A stretch of 64,000 nt of DNA. Source: Oscillospiraceae bacterium (GTDB taxonomy: Bacteria > Bacillota > Clostridia > Saccharofermentanales > Saccharofermentanaceae). The position numbers and the translations under genes are program-made. The notes under the pieces were generated by a model. The model made no database searches and was not told where the DNA came from. It was given only the letters and a program-made list of their open reading frames with translations. The DNA lies in assembly GCA_900176545.1 (NCBI GenBank), contig FWXP01000002.1, positions 62,001-126,000 of the forward strand, in the 5' to 3' direction. Below, in pieces: positions 35,612-44,785 of this stretch (within the stretch, counting starts at the first letter, position 1; every line of letters starts with the position of its first letter).

Positions 35612-36070
35612 TTGAGTGTGAAGCATAATTTTACGGTGTTATTCATTATCATTTCTATCATATTATGTTCGTGTAGCAATGTGCATATCGATACCGATAA
35701 GCATCTCCATTCTGCTACTGAAGCGTTGGTTTCCGAGCTTGAGAGGAACGGCATCGAAGTTGAAGATTCCGAAGTGAATCTTCGTCTATCAGGCGGCCCT
35801 GGACGTGCTACAATTACTATCTTTATAGGTGATTGCTCAGAAGAAAAAGCACAATTGATATTTGACGAGATTATCTTTCCTTATATGGGTAAGGATAATT
35901 ACGTTGTTTCGCAACTCCAATTGGTAGATGGTAGACTACCTGATTACTCTATAAGTATAAATAATGCATCAACGAGAGAATCATGTCTTATGTTCAGTTC
36001 GAGTTTGGATTATGGGTTAGAGATATGGAATGATGGTGAAGTTGACGTTCATCTGGAGGATTACAGATGA
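35612..36070 (+). CDS. Putative lipoprotein, unknown
   Basis: About 152 residues. Hydrophobic signal ending in a lipobox (LCSC), then a small acidic domain. The start is uncertain: TTG 35612 or GTG 35618, with TAAGGAG at 35591-35597, rather far for either. The last bases overlap the next gene (ATGA). AT-rich compared with neighbours. No known domain seen. Confidence 0.6.
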   Translation: MSVKHNFTVLFIIISIILCSCSNVHIDTDKHLHSATEALVSELERNGIEVEDSEVNLRLSGGPGRATITIFIGDCSEEKAQLIFDEIIFPYMGKDNYVVSQLQLVDGRLPDYSISINNASTRESCLMFSSSLDYGLEIWNDGEVDVHLEDYR

Positions 36071-36405
36071 GATATCGATATTTACCATTTCTGATATTTT
36101 TAGTAGCTGTCGCAGTCCTATCCAGTTGTTCTCAGAAGGATCCTTATGTCGAAGAACGAGCTAAGATCGCCGAAGTACAGGAATCCGCATTCGAATTATC
36201 TGATGATATAAGAGCTGTCGAGGTTGAGATGAGTGAGCAGCATAATATTCACGTATATGTCTATTCGAGTTTTGTAGAGAGTGATACAGATGAGCTTATA
36301 GAACAGGTTGAAGACATTGCTCGCGCATCGAATTTAAATGAAAGTGATGAGTATTATGTTGATGTAAATGATATAAGTGTTCTTATTGAGCGAAGAAGAC
36401 AATAG
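36067..36405 (+). CDS. Small putative lipoprotein, unknown
   Basis: 112 residues. Signal peptide with lipobox VLSSC, then a short acidic alpha/beta-looking domain. It overlaps the preceding lipoprotein gene by 4 nt, so the two are likely made together. The two proteins may be diverged relatives: both have a repeated pattern of acidic helices and short strands, but this is only an impression. Confidence 0.65.
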   Translation: MRYRYLPFLIFLVAVAVLSSCSQKDPYVEERAKIAEVQESAFELSDDIRAVEVEMSEQHNIHVYVYSSFVESDTDELIEQVEDIARASNLNESDEYYVDVNDISVLIERRRQ

Positions 36406-36512
36406 CAGTATCTTACTCATTAGCTCCGCAATCGGATACAACAAGTAAGCGCAGACTCTGCGTCTGAGCCTTTCGAGGTGATAAGAGTATCTGTAAGAAT
36501 TCTGAGGCACTC

Positions 36513-36541
36513 TCGAATATTCTATTTTGTTTTGCTATAAT
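36513..36541 (+). promoter_or_regulatory. Promoter of rfbF-rfbG
   Basis: Extended -10 TGC-TATAAT (TATAAT 36536-36541) with weak -35 TCGAAT (36513-36518) at 17 bp. About 40 nt before rfbF. Confidence 0.6.
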
Positions 36542-36579
36542 TGTCACAGCTATAGCTTATTTGAAAGTGAGATACGTAA

Positions 36580-37359
36580 ATGAAAGTCGTTATCCTTGCG
36601 GGCGGATTCGGTACGCGAATCAGCGAAGAGAGCGTATTGAAGCCCAAGCCCATGGTTGAGATCTGCGGTAAGCCCATCCTTTGGCACATCATGAAGTACT
36701 ATTCTTCATTCGGTTTCAATGATTTTGTAATCTGCTGCGGTTATAAGCAGTATGTCATCAAGGAATGGTTCGCGGACTACTATCTTCATACATCAGACGT
36801 AACATTCGACTTTACGGCCGAGAACAAGATGATCGTTCATTCCACACATACGGAGCCCTGGAAGGTAACTCTCGTAGATACGGGACTTAATACCATGACA
36901 GGCGGACGTATCAAGAGGATAAAGAAGTTCACCGACGGCGAGCCCTTTATGCTTACATACGGTGACGGCGTAAGTAATGTGGATATCAATGAGCTCCTTA
37001 AGTTCCATAAGGCTCACGGCAAGATCGCTACCATGACTGCAGTCAATGTAGGCCAGCAGTTCGGTTGCCTCGATATGGATCCCGACGGAAGCGTTACAAA
37101 GTTCCGTGAGAAGAGCAACGATGACGGTGCCGTTATCAATGCGGGATTCATGGTACTCAATCCCGAGATCTTCGACTATATCGAAGACGATACGACCGTA
37201 TTCGAGAAGAAGCCTCTTGAGAAGCTCGCTTCCGAAGGTCAGCTCAAGGCATTCCTCCATAAGGGATTCTGGAAGTGCATGGACACAAAGAGAGACAAGG
37301 AAAAGCTCGAGGCTCTTATCGAAGCCGGAGAAGCACCTTGGATCGTGTGGGAGGAGTAA
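36580..37359 (+). CDS. rfbF: Glucose-1-phosphate cytidylyltransferase
   Basis: 259 residues. Nucleotidyltransferase signature LAGGFGTRISEES then KPKPMVEI, followed by GDGVSNVD and KGFWKCMDT characteristic of RfbF. It makes CDP-glucose from glucose 1-phosphate and CTP, the entry to CDP-3,6-dideoxyhexoses. rfbG follows 6 bp later. Confidence 0.95.
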   Translation: MKVVILAGGFGTRISEESVLKPKPMVEICGKPILWHIMKYYSSFGFNDFVICCGYKQYVIKEWFADYYLHTSDVTFDFTAENKMIVHSTHTEPWKVTLVDTGLNTMTGGRIKRIKKFTDGEPFMLTYGDGVSNVDINELLKFHKAHGKIATMTAVNVGQQFGCLDMDPDGSVTKFREKSNDDGAVINAGFMVLNPEIFDYIEDDTTVFEKKPLEKLASEGQLKAFLHKGFWKCMDTKRDKEKLEALIEAGEAPWIVWEE

Positions 37360-37365
37360 TATCAC

Positions 37366-38421
37366 ATGCAGCTTGATCTTGAATTCTTTAAGGGGAAGAA
37401 GGTCTTCCTCACAGGTCATACAGGCTTTAAGGGAACATGGATGAGCCGTATCCTCATAGGTGCAGGCGCTATCCTTACAGGTTATTCCTTAGCTCCCAAT
37501 ACAACTCCCGATCTTTTCTCCATGGCGGACATCGAATCCAAGATGACTTCCGTTATCGGCGATATCAGAGATCTTGATGCTCTCTGGGATGCTTTCTCCA
37601 ACGCACAGCCCGAGATCGTTATCCACATGGCAGCACAGCCCATCGTCAGAGATTCTTACAAGGATCCCGTGTACACATACGAGACTAACGTTATGGGTAC
37701 AGTTAATATCCTTGAGTGCTTGAGAAGAAGCGATTCCGTTAAGTCTTTCCTTAACGTTACCACTGATAAGGTATATAAGAACCGCGAGTGGGAATGGGGC
37801 TACAGAGAGGACGAAATGCTTGACGGCTACGATCCTTACTCCAACTCCAAGTCCTGCAGCGAGCTCGTTACACACAGCTACAAATCTTCCTTCTTCAAGG
37901 AAGGCGAGTACCCCGCTATCTCTACTGCAAGAGCAGGTAATGTTATCGGCGGCGGTGACTTCGCTAACGACAGGATAATCCCTGACTGCGTAAGGGCAGC
38001 TAAGAAGGGTGAGGATATCGTAGTTCGTAATCCTTACTCCACAAGACCTTATCAGCACGTACTGGAGCCTGTTACGGCATACCTCATGATCGTTAAGGCT
38101 CAGTACGAGGATCCCACACTTGCATCCTGGTTCAACGTAGGTCCCGATGACTGCGACTGCGTTACTACAGGCGACATCGTTAATATGTTCTGCACTAAGT
38201 GGGGCAACATAAAGAGAGTAGACAGGATCGATCCCAATGCTCCCCATGAGGCAAACTTCCTGAAGCTCGACTCGAGTAAGCTCAAGAAGACATTCGGATG
38301 GAAGCCCACATGGCACATCGATGAAACCATCGACCGTATCTGCGAGTGGAACAGGGTATGGTTCGCTGACGGCAACATACCTGAGATCATGGATAAGCAG
38401 ATCGCTGACTTTTTGAAATAA
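37366..38421 (+). CDS. rfbG: CDP-glucose 4,6-dehydratase
   Basis: 351 residues of the extended SDR family: GHTGFKGTW (NAD loop), the T-T-D-K-V-Y motif, and catalytic YSNSK (in YDPYSNSKSCSE). It gives CDP-4-keto-6-deoxyglucose, the RfbH substrate. A strong terminator follows, so rfbFG is its own transcript. Confidence 0.95.
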   Translation: MQLDLEFFKGKKVFLTGHTGFKGTWMSRILIGAGAILTGYSLAPNTTPDLFSMADIESKMTSVIGDIRDLDALWDAFSNAQPEIVIHMAAQPIVRDSYKDPVYTYETNVMGTVNILECLRRSDSVKSFLNVTTDKVYKNREWEWGYREDEMLDGYDPYSNSKSCSELVTHSYKSSFFKEGEYPAISTARAGNVIGGGDFANDRIIPDCVRAAKKGEDIVVRNPYSTRPYQHVLEPVTAYLMIVKAQYEDPTLASWFNVGPDDCDCVTTGDIVNMFCTKWGNIKRVDRIDPNAPHEANFLKLDSSKLKKTFGWKPTWHIDETIDRICEWNRVWFADGNIPEIMDKQIADFLK

Positions 38422-38439
38422 TATTTGAATGGAATGATT

Positions 38440-38472
38440 ATCCCGATCGATATGATTCGATCGGGATTTTTT
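38440..38472 (+). terminator. Rho-independent terminator after rfbG
   Basis: Perfect 11-bp stem (38440-38450 with 38457-38467), 6-nt loop, then six Ts. 19 bp past the rfbG stop. Confidence 0.9.
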
Positions 38473-38499
38473 GTCAAAATACAGAAATAGGATAAGAAT

Positions 38500-39657
38500 A
38501 TGGGTACGCATGATCTTGTGACCGGCCGTACAGATCTTTCGATAAGCAGTAACAACAGAGCACTCATAGCCGAGATCTTCGGTTCGATCCGAAAAAGTGC
38601 GATGGCAGGCGTTACCGCAATTGTTCTCGTAACCATAATGCTCGCAGCTTGTTCGCGGTCGGGAGATATATCTTCAAGCGCGTCAACATCAACAGCTACG
38701 AGCGGGGAGCCCTCTGTCACTGCATCATCAGAGTCAACCGTCATCGCCTCGGGTTCTGATGAAACTGTTGTTGAGAGCACTCACGTTGGTGTTGAGATCT
38801 TCTGTTCTGATCATGGTATGCCGCAAATAGAATCTGATCAGCATAGCATAGCAGTAGTTGATGATGACCATCCTGATCTAAAGGATGCTGTTGAATCCAT
38901 TTGCGGAGAGTATGAAGCTGAATTTGAGAGTGATAAGATCCTGTATCGTCTTTATCGTGTTGACGGTGAGTTATTAAGCTTCAGAGTAACGATATCCGAT
39001 ACAAACATAGATGTAGGTTATACACTGAATATGGACGGAGAAGTCATATCGCTTCAGGATGTTATAACAGGTTTTCCTCTTAGTTGCGCGGGATCCATCG
39101 AATCCGAGATCGAATATAACATCGAGGAGTTCGGTGCAGCTTACGATCCTATCGATCTCGAAGACTTGAGCTACGATGATGTTGACTGGGTGATCGACGC
39201 CAATTCTATAGTGATCATTGTTGATAATCTTCCGTACAGGATCCCATTTTGTGATAACAGCGCCGTAATATCAGAGTCTTTGATCAGTTACGACGGAGAG
39301 TATTTCGCCCGGTATGTAGATGGTCCTCTGGAAGTGAACGGGGATCTGTTATATGTAAACAGAGGTTCTCTTGAATATAGCGAATTAAGCCAAATGTCAT
39401 TCTCATTGAACGATGAATATGTCAGGATAATACCGAATGAACTGGAGTCTACGATGGGGCTGGGAAGCGGATTTATATATTACGACGGTAACGGAAGCTC
39501 ATTGTATTGGATACGCCATCAGGGTTGGTGGGATGTATTCTTTTTCAGAGAGATGATAAGGATAGAGTCCGGTTCAGCTGAAATAATATATATGGATAGG
39601 GAACATGATCAAAGTGTCTATGACTTAAGTGATCTTTTGGCGATGGTTCCTCAGTAA
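38500..39657 (+). CDS. Secreted/lipoprotein A of a tandem paralogous pair, unknown
   Basis: 385 residues. A long, positively charged n-region of about 35 residues precedes a hydrophobic stretch ending in a lipobox (MLAAC). A Ser/Thr-rich linker follows, then a globular acidic domain. It shares clear similarity with the next protein throughout, for example GMPQIE, LYRLYRVD, YTLNM-GEV, YRIPF, YDGEYFA and REMIRIE/GSA. The domain faintly recalls DUF3298/RsiV-like extracellular domains, which I cannot confirm. ATG 38500 has only weak AGGA upstream. ATG 38602 (MAGVTAI) would give a standard signal peptide but has no ribosome-binding site. Confidence 0.65.
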   Translation: MGTHDLVTGRTDLSISSNNRALIAEIFGSIRKSAMAGVTAIVLVTIMLAACSRSGDISSSASTSTATSGEPSVTASSESTVIASGSDETVVESTHVGVEIFCSDHGMPQIESDQHSIAVVDDDHPDLKDAVESICGEYEAEFESDKILYRLYRVDGELLSFRVTISDTNIDVGYTLNMDGEVISLQDVITGFPLSCAGSIESEIEYNIEEFGAAYDPIDLEDLSYDDVDWVIDANSIVIIVDNLPYRIPFCDNSAVISESLISYDGEYFARYVDGPLEVNGDLLYVNRGSLEYSELSQMSFSLNDEYVRIIPNELESTMGLGSGFIYYDGNGSSLYWIRHQGWWDVFFFREMIRIESGSAEIIYMDREHDQSVYDLSDLLAMVPQ

Positions 39658-39663
39658 ACGGCT

Positions 39664-40716
39664 ATGAATAATGTAACCAAGATGTTGGCAGCTTTGCTGT
39701 CATCGACAATCGTATTATCAAGCTGCGGTACTGCCGCAGATGAAACTGCGAAAGCAACTGATACTACAACTGATGAGTCGTCAGTTGTTACTACTTCCAC
39801 AGAGGAGACAGCTGATACATCGGCTGAAGTTACCGAGACGGCAGAAGATATCCGTATGTCCGTAGAGATATTCGAATCGGATGCCGGTATGCCGCAAATC
39901 GAGGCAGATGAACACAGCATAGAAGTAATTGACGATGAACATTCGGAACTTAAAGCTTCAGTGGCGGATATTTGTGCAACTTACGAAGATATTTATGAAG
40001 CAGATCAGATAGTTTACAGGCTTTATCGAGTTGACAGGGAACTTATCAGTTTTGTTGTTATAGTAAGTGATGCGGATATTGAAAGTGCATACACTTTGAA
40101 TATGCGTGGTGAAGTCTTATCCCTCAGCGATATAGTCACAGATTTTCCTGAGAGCTGCAGAAGTTACATTGAGGAACAAGTTAGTTATTTTGTTGATAAT
40201 AACTACATCAATTACGAACCAATTGATGTTGATAATCTCACCGACGACAATATGTTGTGGTGGCTCGATGCCAATTCGCTGGTATTGCTTATCGACTCCA
40301 ATACTTATCGTATTCCTTTTGGAGATAGTTTTGCAGATGAGATAGTCAGTTATAACGGCGAATACTTCGCGTGTTATGTCGAAGGAGATCTATATGTAGA
40401 CGGTGATATGCTCTCCTTTTACAGAGGTGCACTTACATACGAAGAATTAAGCCAGATGACGTTATCCTTCAACGGTGAGGTGATGGATATCCTTCCTGAG
40501 GAATTCGATTCAACGGCAGGTATTGCAAACGGATATATCTATCATAGTGAAGGCGGGACTTCATATTTTTGGATAACACATCGGGGTTGGTACGACGAAT
40601 TCTTCTTCAGGGAGTTGATACGGATAGAACCTGGATCGGCACAAGTCATTTATATGGACAGGGAAGAAAGTGAATGTATATTTGATCCCAATGATCTTAT
40701 CGCTCGGATCCCGTAA
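39664..40716 (+). CDS. Lipoprotein B of the tandem paralogous pair, unknown
   Basis: 350 residues. Lipobox VLSSC, a Thr/Glu/Asp-rich linker of about 45 residues, then the same globular domain as the preceding protein: MPQIEADEHSIEV, YRLYRVDRELISF, YTLNMRGEVLSL, NTYRIPFGDS, GEYFACYV, WITHRGWYDEFFFREL. By eye roughly half of the residues match. Likely a gene duplication. It starts 6 bp after its sibling. Role unknown. Placed between rfbG and rfbH, it breaks the dideoxysugar pathway block. Confidence 0.68.
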   Translation: MNNVTKMLAALLSSTIVLSSCGTAADETAKATDTTTDESSVVTTSTEETADTSAEVTETAEDIRMSVEIFESDAGMPQIEADEHSIEVIDDEHSELKASVADICATYEDIYEADQIVYRLYRVDRELISFVVIVSDADIESAYTLNMRGEVLSLSDIVTDFPESCRSYIEEQVSYFVDNNYINYEPIDVDNLTDDNMLWWLDANSLVLLIDSNTYRIPFGDSFADEIVSYNGEYFACYVEGDLYVDGDMLSFYRGALTYEELSQMTLSFNGEVMDILPEEFDSTAGIANGYIYHSEGGTSYFWITHRGWYDEFFFRELIRIEPGSAQVIYMDREESECIFDPNDLIARIP

Positions 40717-40883
40717 GATTCTGATGATACGAAGAATGTGTAAGAGTTGATGACAGCATCTCTATAATAGGTACGGAATCTATATAATCACGAAAATATA
40801 TCAGAAATGTCACCATAAAAACCTGCGTCTTCTCACGGGTTTCTTGTCAATGCGATGATTAAAGGCTGAAATAAGATTTTAAT

Positions 40884-40941
40884 TTGATTATTTGCCTGTA
40901 CAAAGATAAAATACTACAGTGTATGCCTATGTGAAGGCATA
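40884..40941 (+). promoter_or_regulatory. Promoter of rfbH-gtr operon with 5' inverted repeat
   Basis: TTGATT (40884-40889), 17-bp spacer, TAAAAT (40907-40912). TATGCCT (40922-40928) and AGGCATA (40935-40941) form a perfect hairpin near the predicted transcript 5' end. Confidence 0.65.
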
Positions 40942-40966
40942 AGAATAGTTCCGATGGGAGATCATT

Positions 40967-42304
40967 ATGTTTGAGAATATGACTGAAGAGCAGGCTAGAG
41001 CCAAGATCTTAGAGATGGTATCAGAGTATTGTGATTCTTATCACAAGACAGCTGAGTATAAGGAAGGCGACCGTATCCCTTATGCAAGAAGAGTATACGA
41101 TCACGAAGAGATGGTTAATCTTGTTGATTCCTCTCTTGAGTTCTGGCTTACGGCAGGAAGATATACAGATAAGTTCGAGAAGGCTTTTGCCGAGTACCTC
41201 GGTGTTAAGTTCTGCTCCCTCGTTAATTCCGGTTCATCCGCTAACCTCGGAGCATTCATGGCACTTACAAGCCCTCTTCTCAAGGAGAGAGCAATTAAGA
41301 GAGGCGATGAGGTCATCACTGTAGCAGCAGGTTTCCCTACAACTGTTACTCCCATGATCCAGTACGGTGCGATCCCCGTATTCGTAGACGTTACTATCCC
41401 TCAGTACAATATCGACGTAACTCAGCTCGAGGCTGCATTGTCTCCTAAGACAAAGGCAGTAATGGTAGCACATACACTCGGTAATCCTTTCGACCTTAAG
41501 GCAGTAAAGGCTTTCTGTGACAAGCATAACCTCTGGCTCGTAGAAGATAACTGCGATGCATTAGGTTCCAAGTATACAATTGACGGCGAGGAGAAGTTCA
41601 CGGGTACTATCGGTGATATCGGAACATCTTCCTTCTATCCCCCTCACCACATGACAATGGGTGAAGGCGGTGCCATCTATACAAATAATCCCGTTCTCCA
41701 CAGAGCTATCCGCTCAATGAGAGACTGGGGACGTGACTGCATCTGCCCTTCAGGTGTAGATAACTTCTGCGGACACAGATTCGACAAGCAGTACGGTGAG
41801 CTTCCTCTCGGATACGATCACAAGTATGTATATTCACACTTCGGATATAACCTTAAGGCTACAGATCTTCAGGCTGCAGTAGGTTGCGCACAGATCGTTA
41901 AGTTCCCTTCCTTCGTTGAGAGAAGAAGACATAACTTCGACAGACTTAAGGCTGCACTTGCAGGTACAGAGGATAAGCTTATCCTTCCCGTAGCTTGCGA
42001 GAATGCAAGACCTTCCTGGTTCGGCTTCCTTATCACATGTAAGGAAGGCGTAGATTCCGTTAAGGTAGTTGACTACATCGAGAAGCAGGGCGTTCAGACA
42101 AGAAGACTCTTTGCAGGTAACCTTATCAAGCACCCTTGCTTTGACGAGATGAGAGCAACAGGCGAAGGCTACAGAGTAGTAGGCGATCTTAAGAATACTG
42201 ACAGGATCATGAACGACACATTCTGGGTAGGTGTATATCCCGGAATGACTGACGAGATGATCGACTACATGGCTAAGACTATCAAGGCAGCTCTGGAGCA
42301 GTAA
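40967..42304 (+). CDS. rfbH: CDP-6-deoxy-D-xylo-4-hexulose-3-dehydrase
   Basis: 445 residues, PLP/PMP aminotransferase fold with NSGSSANL and SFYPPHHMTMGEGG. A His replaces the usual PLP-binding Lys, the hallmark of the E1/RfbH class that removes the C3 hydroxyl. Cys residues for the [2Fe-2S] cluster lie at the C-terminal half (CICP, NFCGH). It needs an RfbI-type flavin/iron-sulfur reductase, which I do not see here. It starts the operon that continues to 47868. Confidence 0.93.
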   Translation: MFENMTEEQARAKILEMVSEYCDSYHKTAEYKEGDRIPYARRVYDHEEMVNLVDSSLEFWLTAGRYTDKFEKAFAEYLGVKFCSLVNSGSSANLGAFMALTSPLLKERAIKRGDEVITVAAGFPTTVTPMIQYGAIPVFVDVTIPQYNIDVTQLEAALSPKTKAVMVAHTLGNPFDLKAVKAFCDKHNLWLVEDNCDALGSKYTIDGEEKFTGTIGDIGTSSFYPPHHMTMGEGGAIYTNNPVLHRAIRSMRDWGRDCICPSGVDNFCGHRFDKQYGELPLGYDHKYVYSHFGYNLKATDLQAAVGCAQIVKFPSFVERRRHNFDRLKAALAGTEDKLILPVACENARPSWFGFLITCKEGVDSVKVVDYIEKQGVQTRRLFAGNLIKHPCFDEMRATGEGYRVVGDLKNTDRIMNDTFWVGVYPGMTDEMIDYMAKTIKAALEQ

Positions 42305-42310
42305 TATCTC

Positions 42311-42889
42311 ATGAAAGAGAATATGGGATCTAAGATCTGGTCGGTCTTCGAGCGCTTTGTGCTGTTCTGCTTAAGGCTTATACTTAAGCCTTTTAAGAAG
42401 GATCTTACTCCCGAACAGGAGCAGGCCTTCATGCAGTTCGTCAAGTTCGCTCTTGTCGGTGTAACGAATACGATCGTATCTTACCTTATAATCGCCATTA
42501 CCATCTTCAGTCTCAATCATACGGTGGGAGAGGATCCTAAGAACAAGTTCATCGCTAACTGTGTCGGTTGGTTCCTGTCCGTTCTGTGGGCTTTTGTTCT
42601 CAGCAATAAGTTCGTATTCAAGGAGAGTGAAGACGGAGAGAAGAGAGTCTGGTGGCAGACTCTCCTCAAGACCTATGCGGCGTATGCATTTACAGGTCTT
42701 GGCGTGAGTAACCTTGTATCTTATATAAGTGTCGATATATTCGGTATCAGCGAGTATATAGCACCTGCTATCACGCTCGTCATAAGCGTGCCTATCAACT
42801 TCGTCATCAACAAGTTCTGGGCATACAGACAGAAGGACAAGGATCCTGTAGAAAACATCGAAGAGACAGCGGAGACGGAAAATGTCTGA
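42311..42889 (+). CDS. GtrA-like flippase
   Basis: 192 residues with four hydrophobic segments. F-V-K-F-A-L-V-G near residue 45 and a W-x-F-V-L-S-N-K-F-V-F motif near the second helix are the GtrA/DPMS3 marks. GtrA proteins flip undecaprenyl-phosphate-linked sugars to the outside. It overlaps the following gene by 8 bp. Confidence 0.85.
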   Translation: MKENMGSKIWSVFERFVLFCLRLILKPFKKDLTPEQEQAFMQFVKFALVGVTNTIVSYLIIAITIFSLNHTVGEDPKNKFIANCVGWFLSVLWAFVLSNKFVFKESEDGEKRVWWQTLLKTYAAYAFTGLGVSNLVSYISVDIFGISEYIAPAITLVISVPINFVINKFWAYRQKDKDPVENIEETAETENV

Positions 42890-43829
42890 TATCAAGAGAG
42901 CGGTAATTACAGGCGCCACGGGAATGCTCGGTATAGCATTAACGAACAGGCTCCTGGATGAAGGATACGAGGTCATCGCGGTCGCAAGGCCCGGTTCTTC
43001 TCGTCTTTGCAATATCCCTTCCGACGACCGTATCACGGTGGTAGAGCTCGCACTGGACGATATATCCTATCTTCCTTCTGATCTGAAGGAAGAAGGCATC
43101 GATCATGCGGATCTGTTCTTCCACTTCGCGTGGGACGGTACTTACGGTGATTCCCGTAACGATGTCGATATCCAGCTCGATAACATAAAGACTTCCATAG
43201 ATGCCGTTAGGGCAGCAGCGGAGCTCGGATGCTCATGTTTCCTTGGAGCAGGATCCCAGGCCGAGTACGGACGTGTACCTGACGGTACGAAGCTGTCCGG
43301 CACTACACCTTGTAATCCCGAGAACGGCTACGGTATGGCTAAGCTTTCTGCAGGCCGCCTTACAAGGCTCGAGGCAGGCAAGCTCGGCATCAAGCATGTC
43401 TGGGTCAGGATCTTAAGTACATTCGGACCTTTTGACGGCATGCAGACCATGGTCATGAGCGGTATCGCCAAGATGGCAAAGGGTGAGAGAGCATCCTATA
43501 CCAAGGGCGAACAGATGTGGGATTACCTCTACTGCAAGGATGCGGCAAAGGCTTTTTATCTTGCTGCAACGCGCGGCAAGGGTAACAGCGTCTATACCGT
43601 GGGCAGCGGCAATGTCCGCCCCTTAAGAGAATATATAACTGCTATACGCGATGCGGTGGACCCCGCACTTGATATCGGCTTCGGCGAGGTGGATTACTAT
43701 CCCGGCCAGGTCATGTATCTGTGTGCGGATATAAGCGCGCTTACGGAAGATACGGGATTTGTTCCCGACTATACTTTCGAAGACGCTATAAAGGAGACCG
43801 TAAAGTGGTATAAGGAGGAGAGAGCATAA
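42882..43829 (+). CDS. NAD(P)-dependent sugar epimerase/dehydratase, likely CDP-sugar 4-ketoreductase
   Basis: 315 residues. Rossmann GATGMLGI and catalytic YGMAK. In gene order rfbH-(reductase) it is best explained as the RfbJ/RfbS/AscF-type enzyme that reduces the 4-keto group to give a CDP-3,6-dideoxyhexose such as abequose, paratose or ascarylose. Which one cannot be told. A simple epimerase remains possible. Confidence 0.72.
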   Translation: MSDIKRAVITGATGMLGIALTNRLLDEGYEVIAVARPGSSRLCNIPSDDRITVVELALDDISYLPSDLKEEGIDHADLFFHFAWDGTYGDSRNDVDIQLDNIKTSIDAVRAAAELGCSCFLGAGSQAEYGRVPDGTKLSGTTPCNPENGYGMAKLSAGRLTRLEAGKLGIKHVWVRILSTFGPFDGMQTMVMSGIAKMAKGERASYTKGEQMWDYLYCKDAAKAFYLAATRGKGNSVYTVGSGNVRPLREYITAIRDAVDPALDIGFGEVDYYPGQVMYLCADISALTEDTGFVPDYTFEDAIKETVKWYKEERA

Positions 43830-44785
43830 TGAAGAAGATCAGTATACTGATACCCTGCTATAACGAAGAACTCAATGTAGAGCCTATGGCTCAGGCATTG
43901 ACGGAGATGTTTGCAAAGGATCTTCCAAACTACGATTACGAGATCCTCTTCATAGATAATGATTCCAAGGATCTTACACGTCCGAAGCTTAGAAAGCTCT
44001 GCGAGAACGATAAGCATATCAAGGCTATCTTTAATGCAAAGAACTTCGGTCAGTTCAATTCTCCCTACTATGGAATCCTGCAGACAACAGGTGACTGTGT
44101 CGTATCCATGGTATGTGACTTCCAGGATCCTATCGAGCTTATCCCCAAGTATGTTAAGGAGTGGGAGAACGGCTACAAGATCGTTATCGGTATAAAGACA
44201 TCGAGCAAAGAGAGCAAGATCATGTATTTCTTAAGATCCTGCTACTACAAGCTCATCAAGAAGTTCTCCGACGTCGAGCAGATCGAGCACTTTACGGGTT
44301 CAGGTCTCTACGACAAGGACTTCGTACAGGTACTTCGTGACCTTAACGACCCGAAGCCTTTCCTTCGCGGTATCGTTGCAGAGCTCGGTTACGAGCGTAA
44401 GGAGATCCCTTACGAGCAGCCCCAGAGAAGAGCAGGTAAGACAAGCAATAACTTCTATCGTCTCTACGATGCAGCCATGCTCTCCATCACTTCATATACA
44501 AAGGTAGGTCTTCGTATCGCGACTATTGGCGGTGCCATCCTGTCCGGATTGAGCCTTGTTGCCGCATTCGTATACCTCATCCTGAAGCTCATCTGGTGGA
44601 ACGAGTTCCCCGCAGGTATGGCTCCCGTAGTAATCGGTATGTTCGTATTGGGTTCGGTTCAGTTGTTCTTTATCGGACTTCTCGGTGAATATATCCTGAG
44701 TATCAATGACAGAGTAATGAACAGACCTCTTGTAGTAGAAGCCGAGAGGATCAATTTCGACCAAGAGGAGAAAAAGGAAGACTGA
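43829..44785 (+). CDS. Glycosyltransferase family 2, GtrB/DPM1-like
   Basis: 318 residues. GT-A domain (ILIPCYNEE and the DFQDP metal motif) plus two C-terminal membrane helices (about 230-255 and 265-290). This matches GtrB/ArnC-type enzymes that move a sugar from a nucleotide to undecaprenyl phosphate. Start overlaps the previous stop by one base (TAATG). Partner of the GtrA two genes upstream. Confidence 0.88.
   Translation: MKKISILIPCYNEELNVEPMAQALTEMFAKDLPNYDYEILFIDNDSKDLTRPKLRKLCENDKHIKAIFNAKNFGQFNSPYYGILQTTGDCVVSMVCDFQDPIELIPKYVKEWENGYKIVIGIKTSSKESKIMYFLRSCYYKLIKKFSDVEQIEHFTGSGLYDKDFVQVLRDLNDPKPFLRGIVAELGYERKEIPYEQPQRRAGKTSNNFYRLYDAAMLSITSYTKVGLRIATIGGAILSGLSLVAAFVYLILKLIWWNEFPAGMAPVVIGMFVLGSVQLFFIGLLGEYILSINDRVMNRPLVVEAERINFDQEEKKED

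Noticed and set aside
40760-40795. Two TATAAT-like hexamers after the second lipoprotein gene
   Set aside because: No -35 at a workable distance. The promoter at 40884-40912 explains rfbH better.
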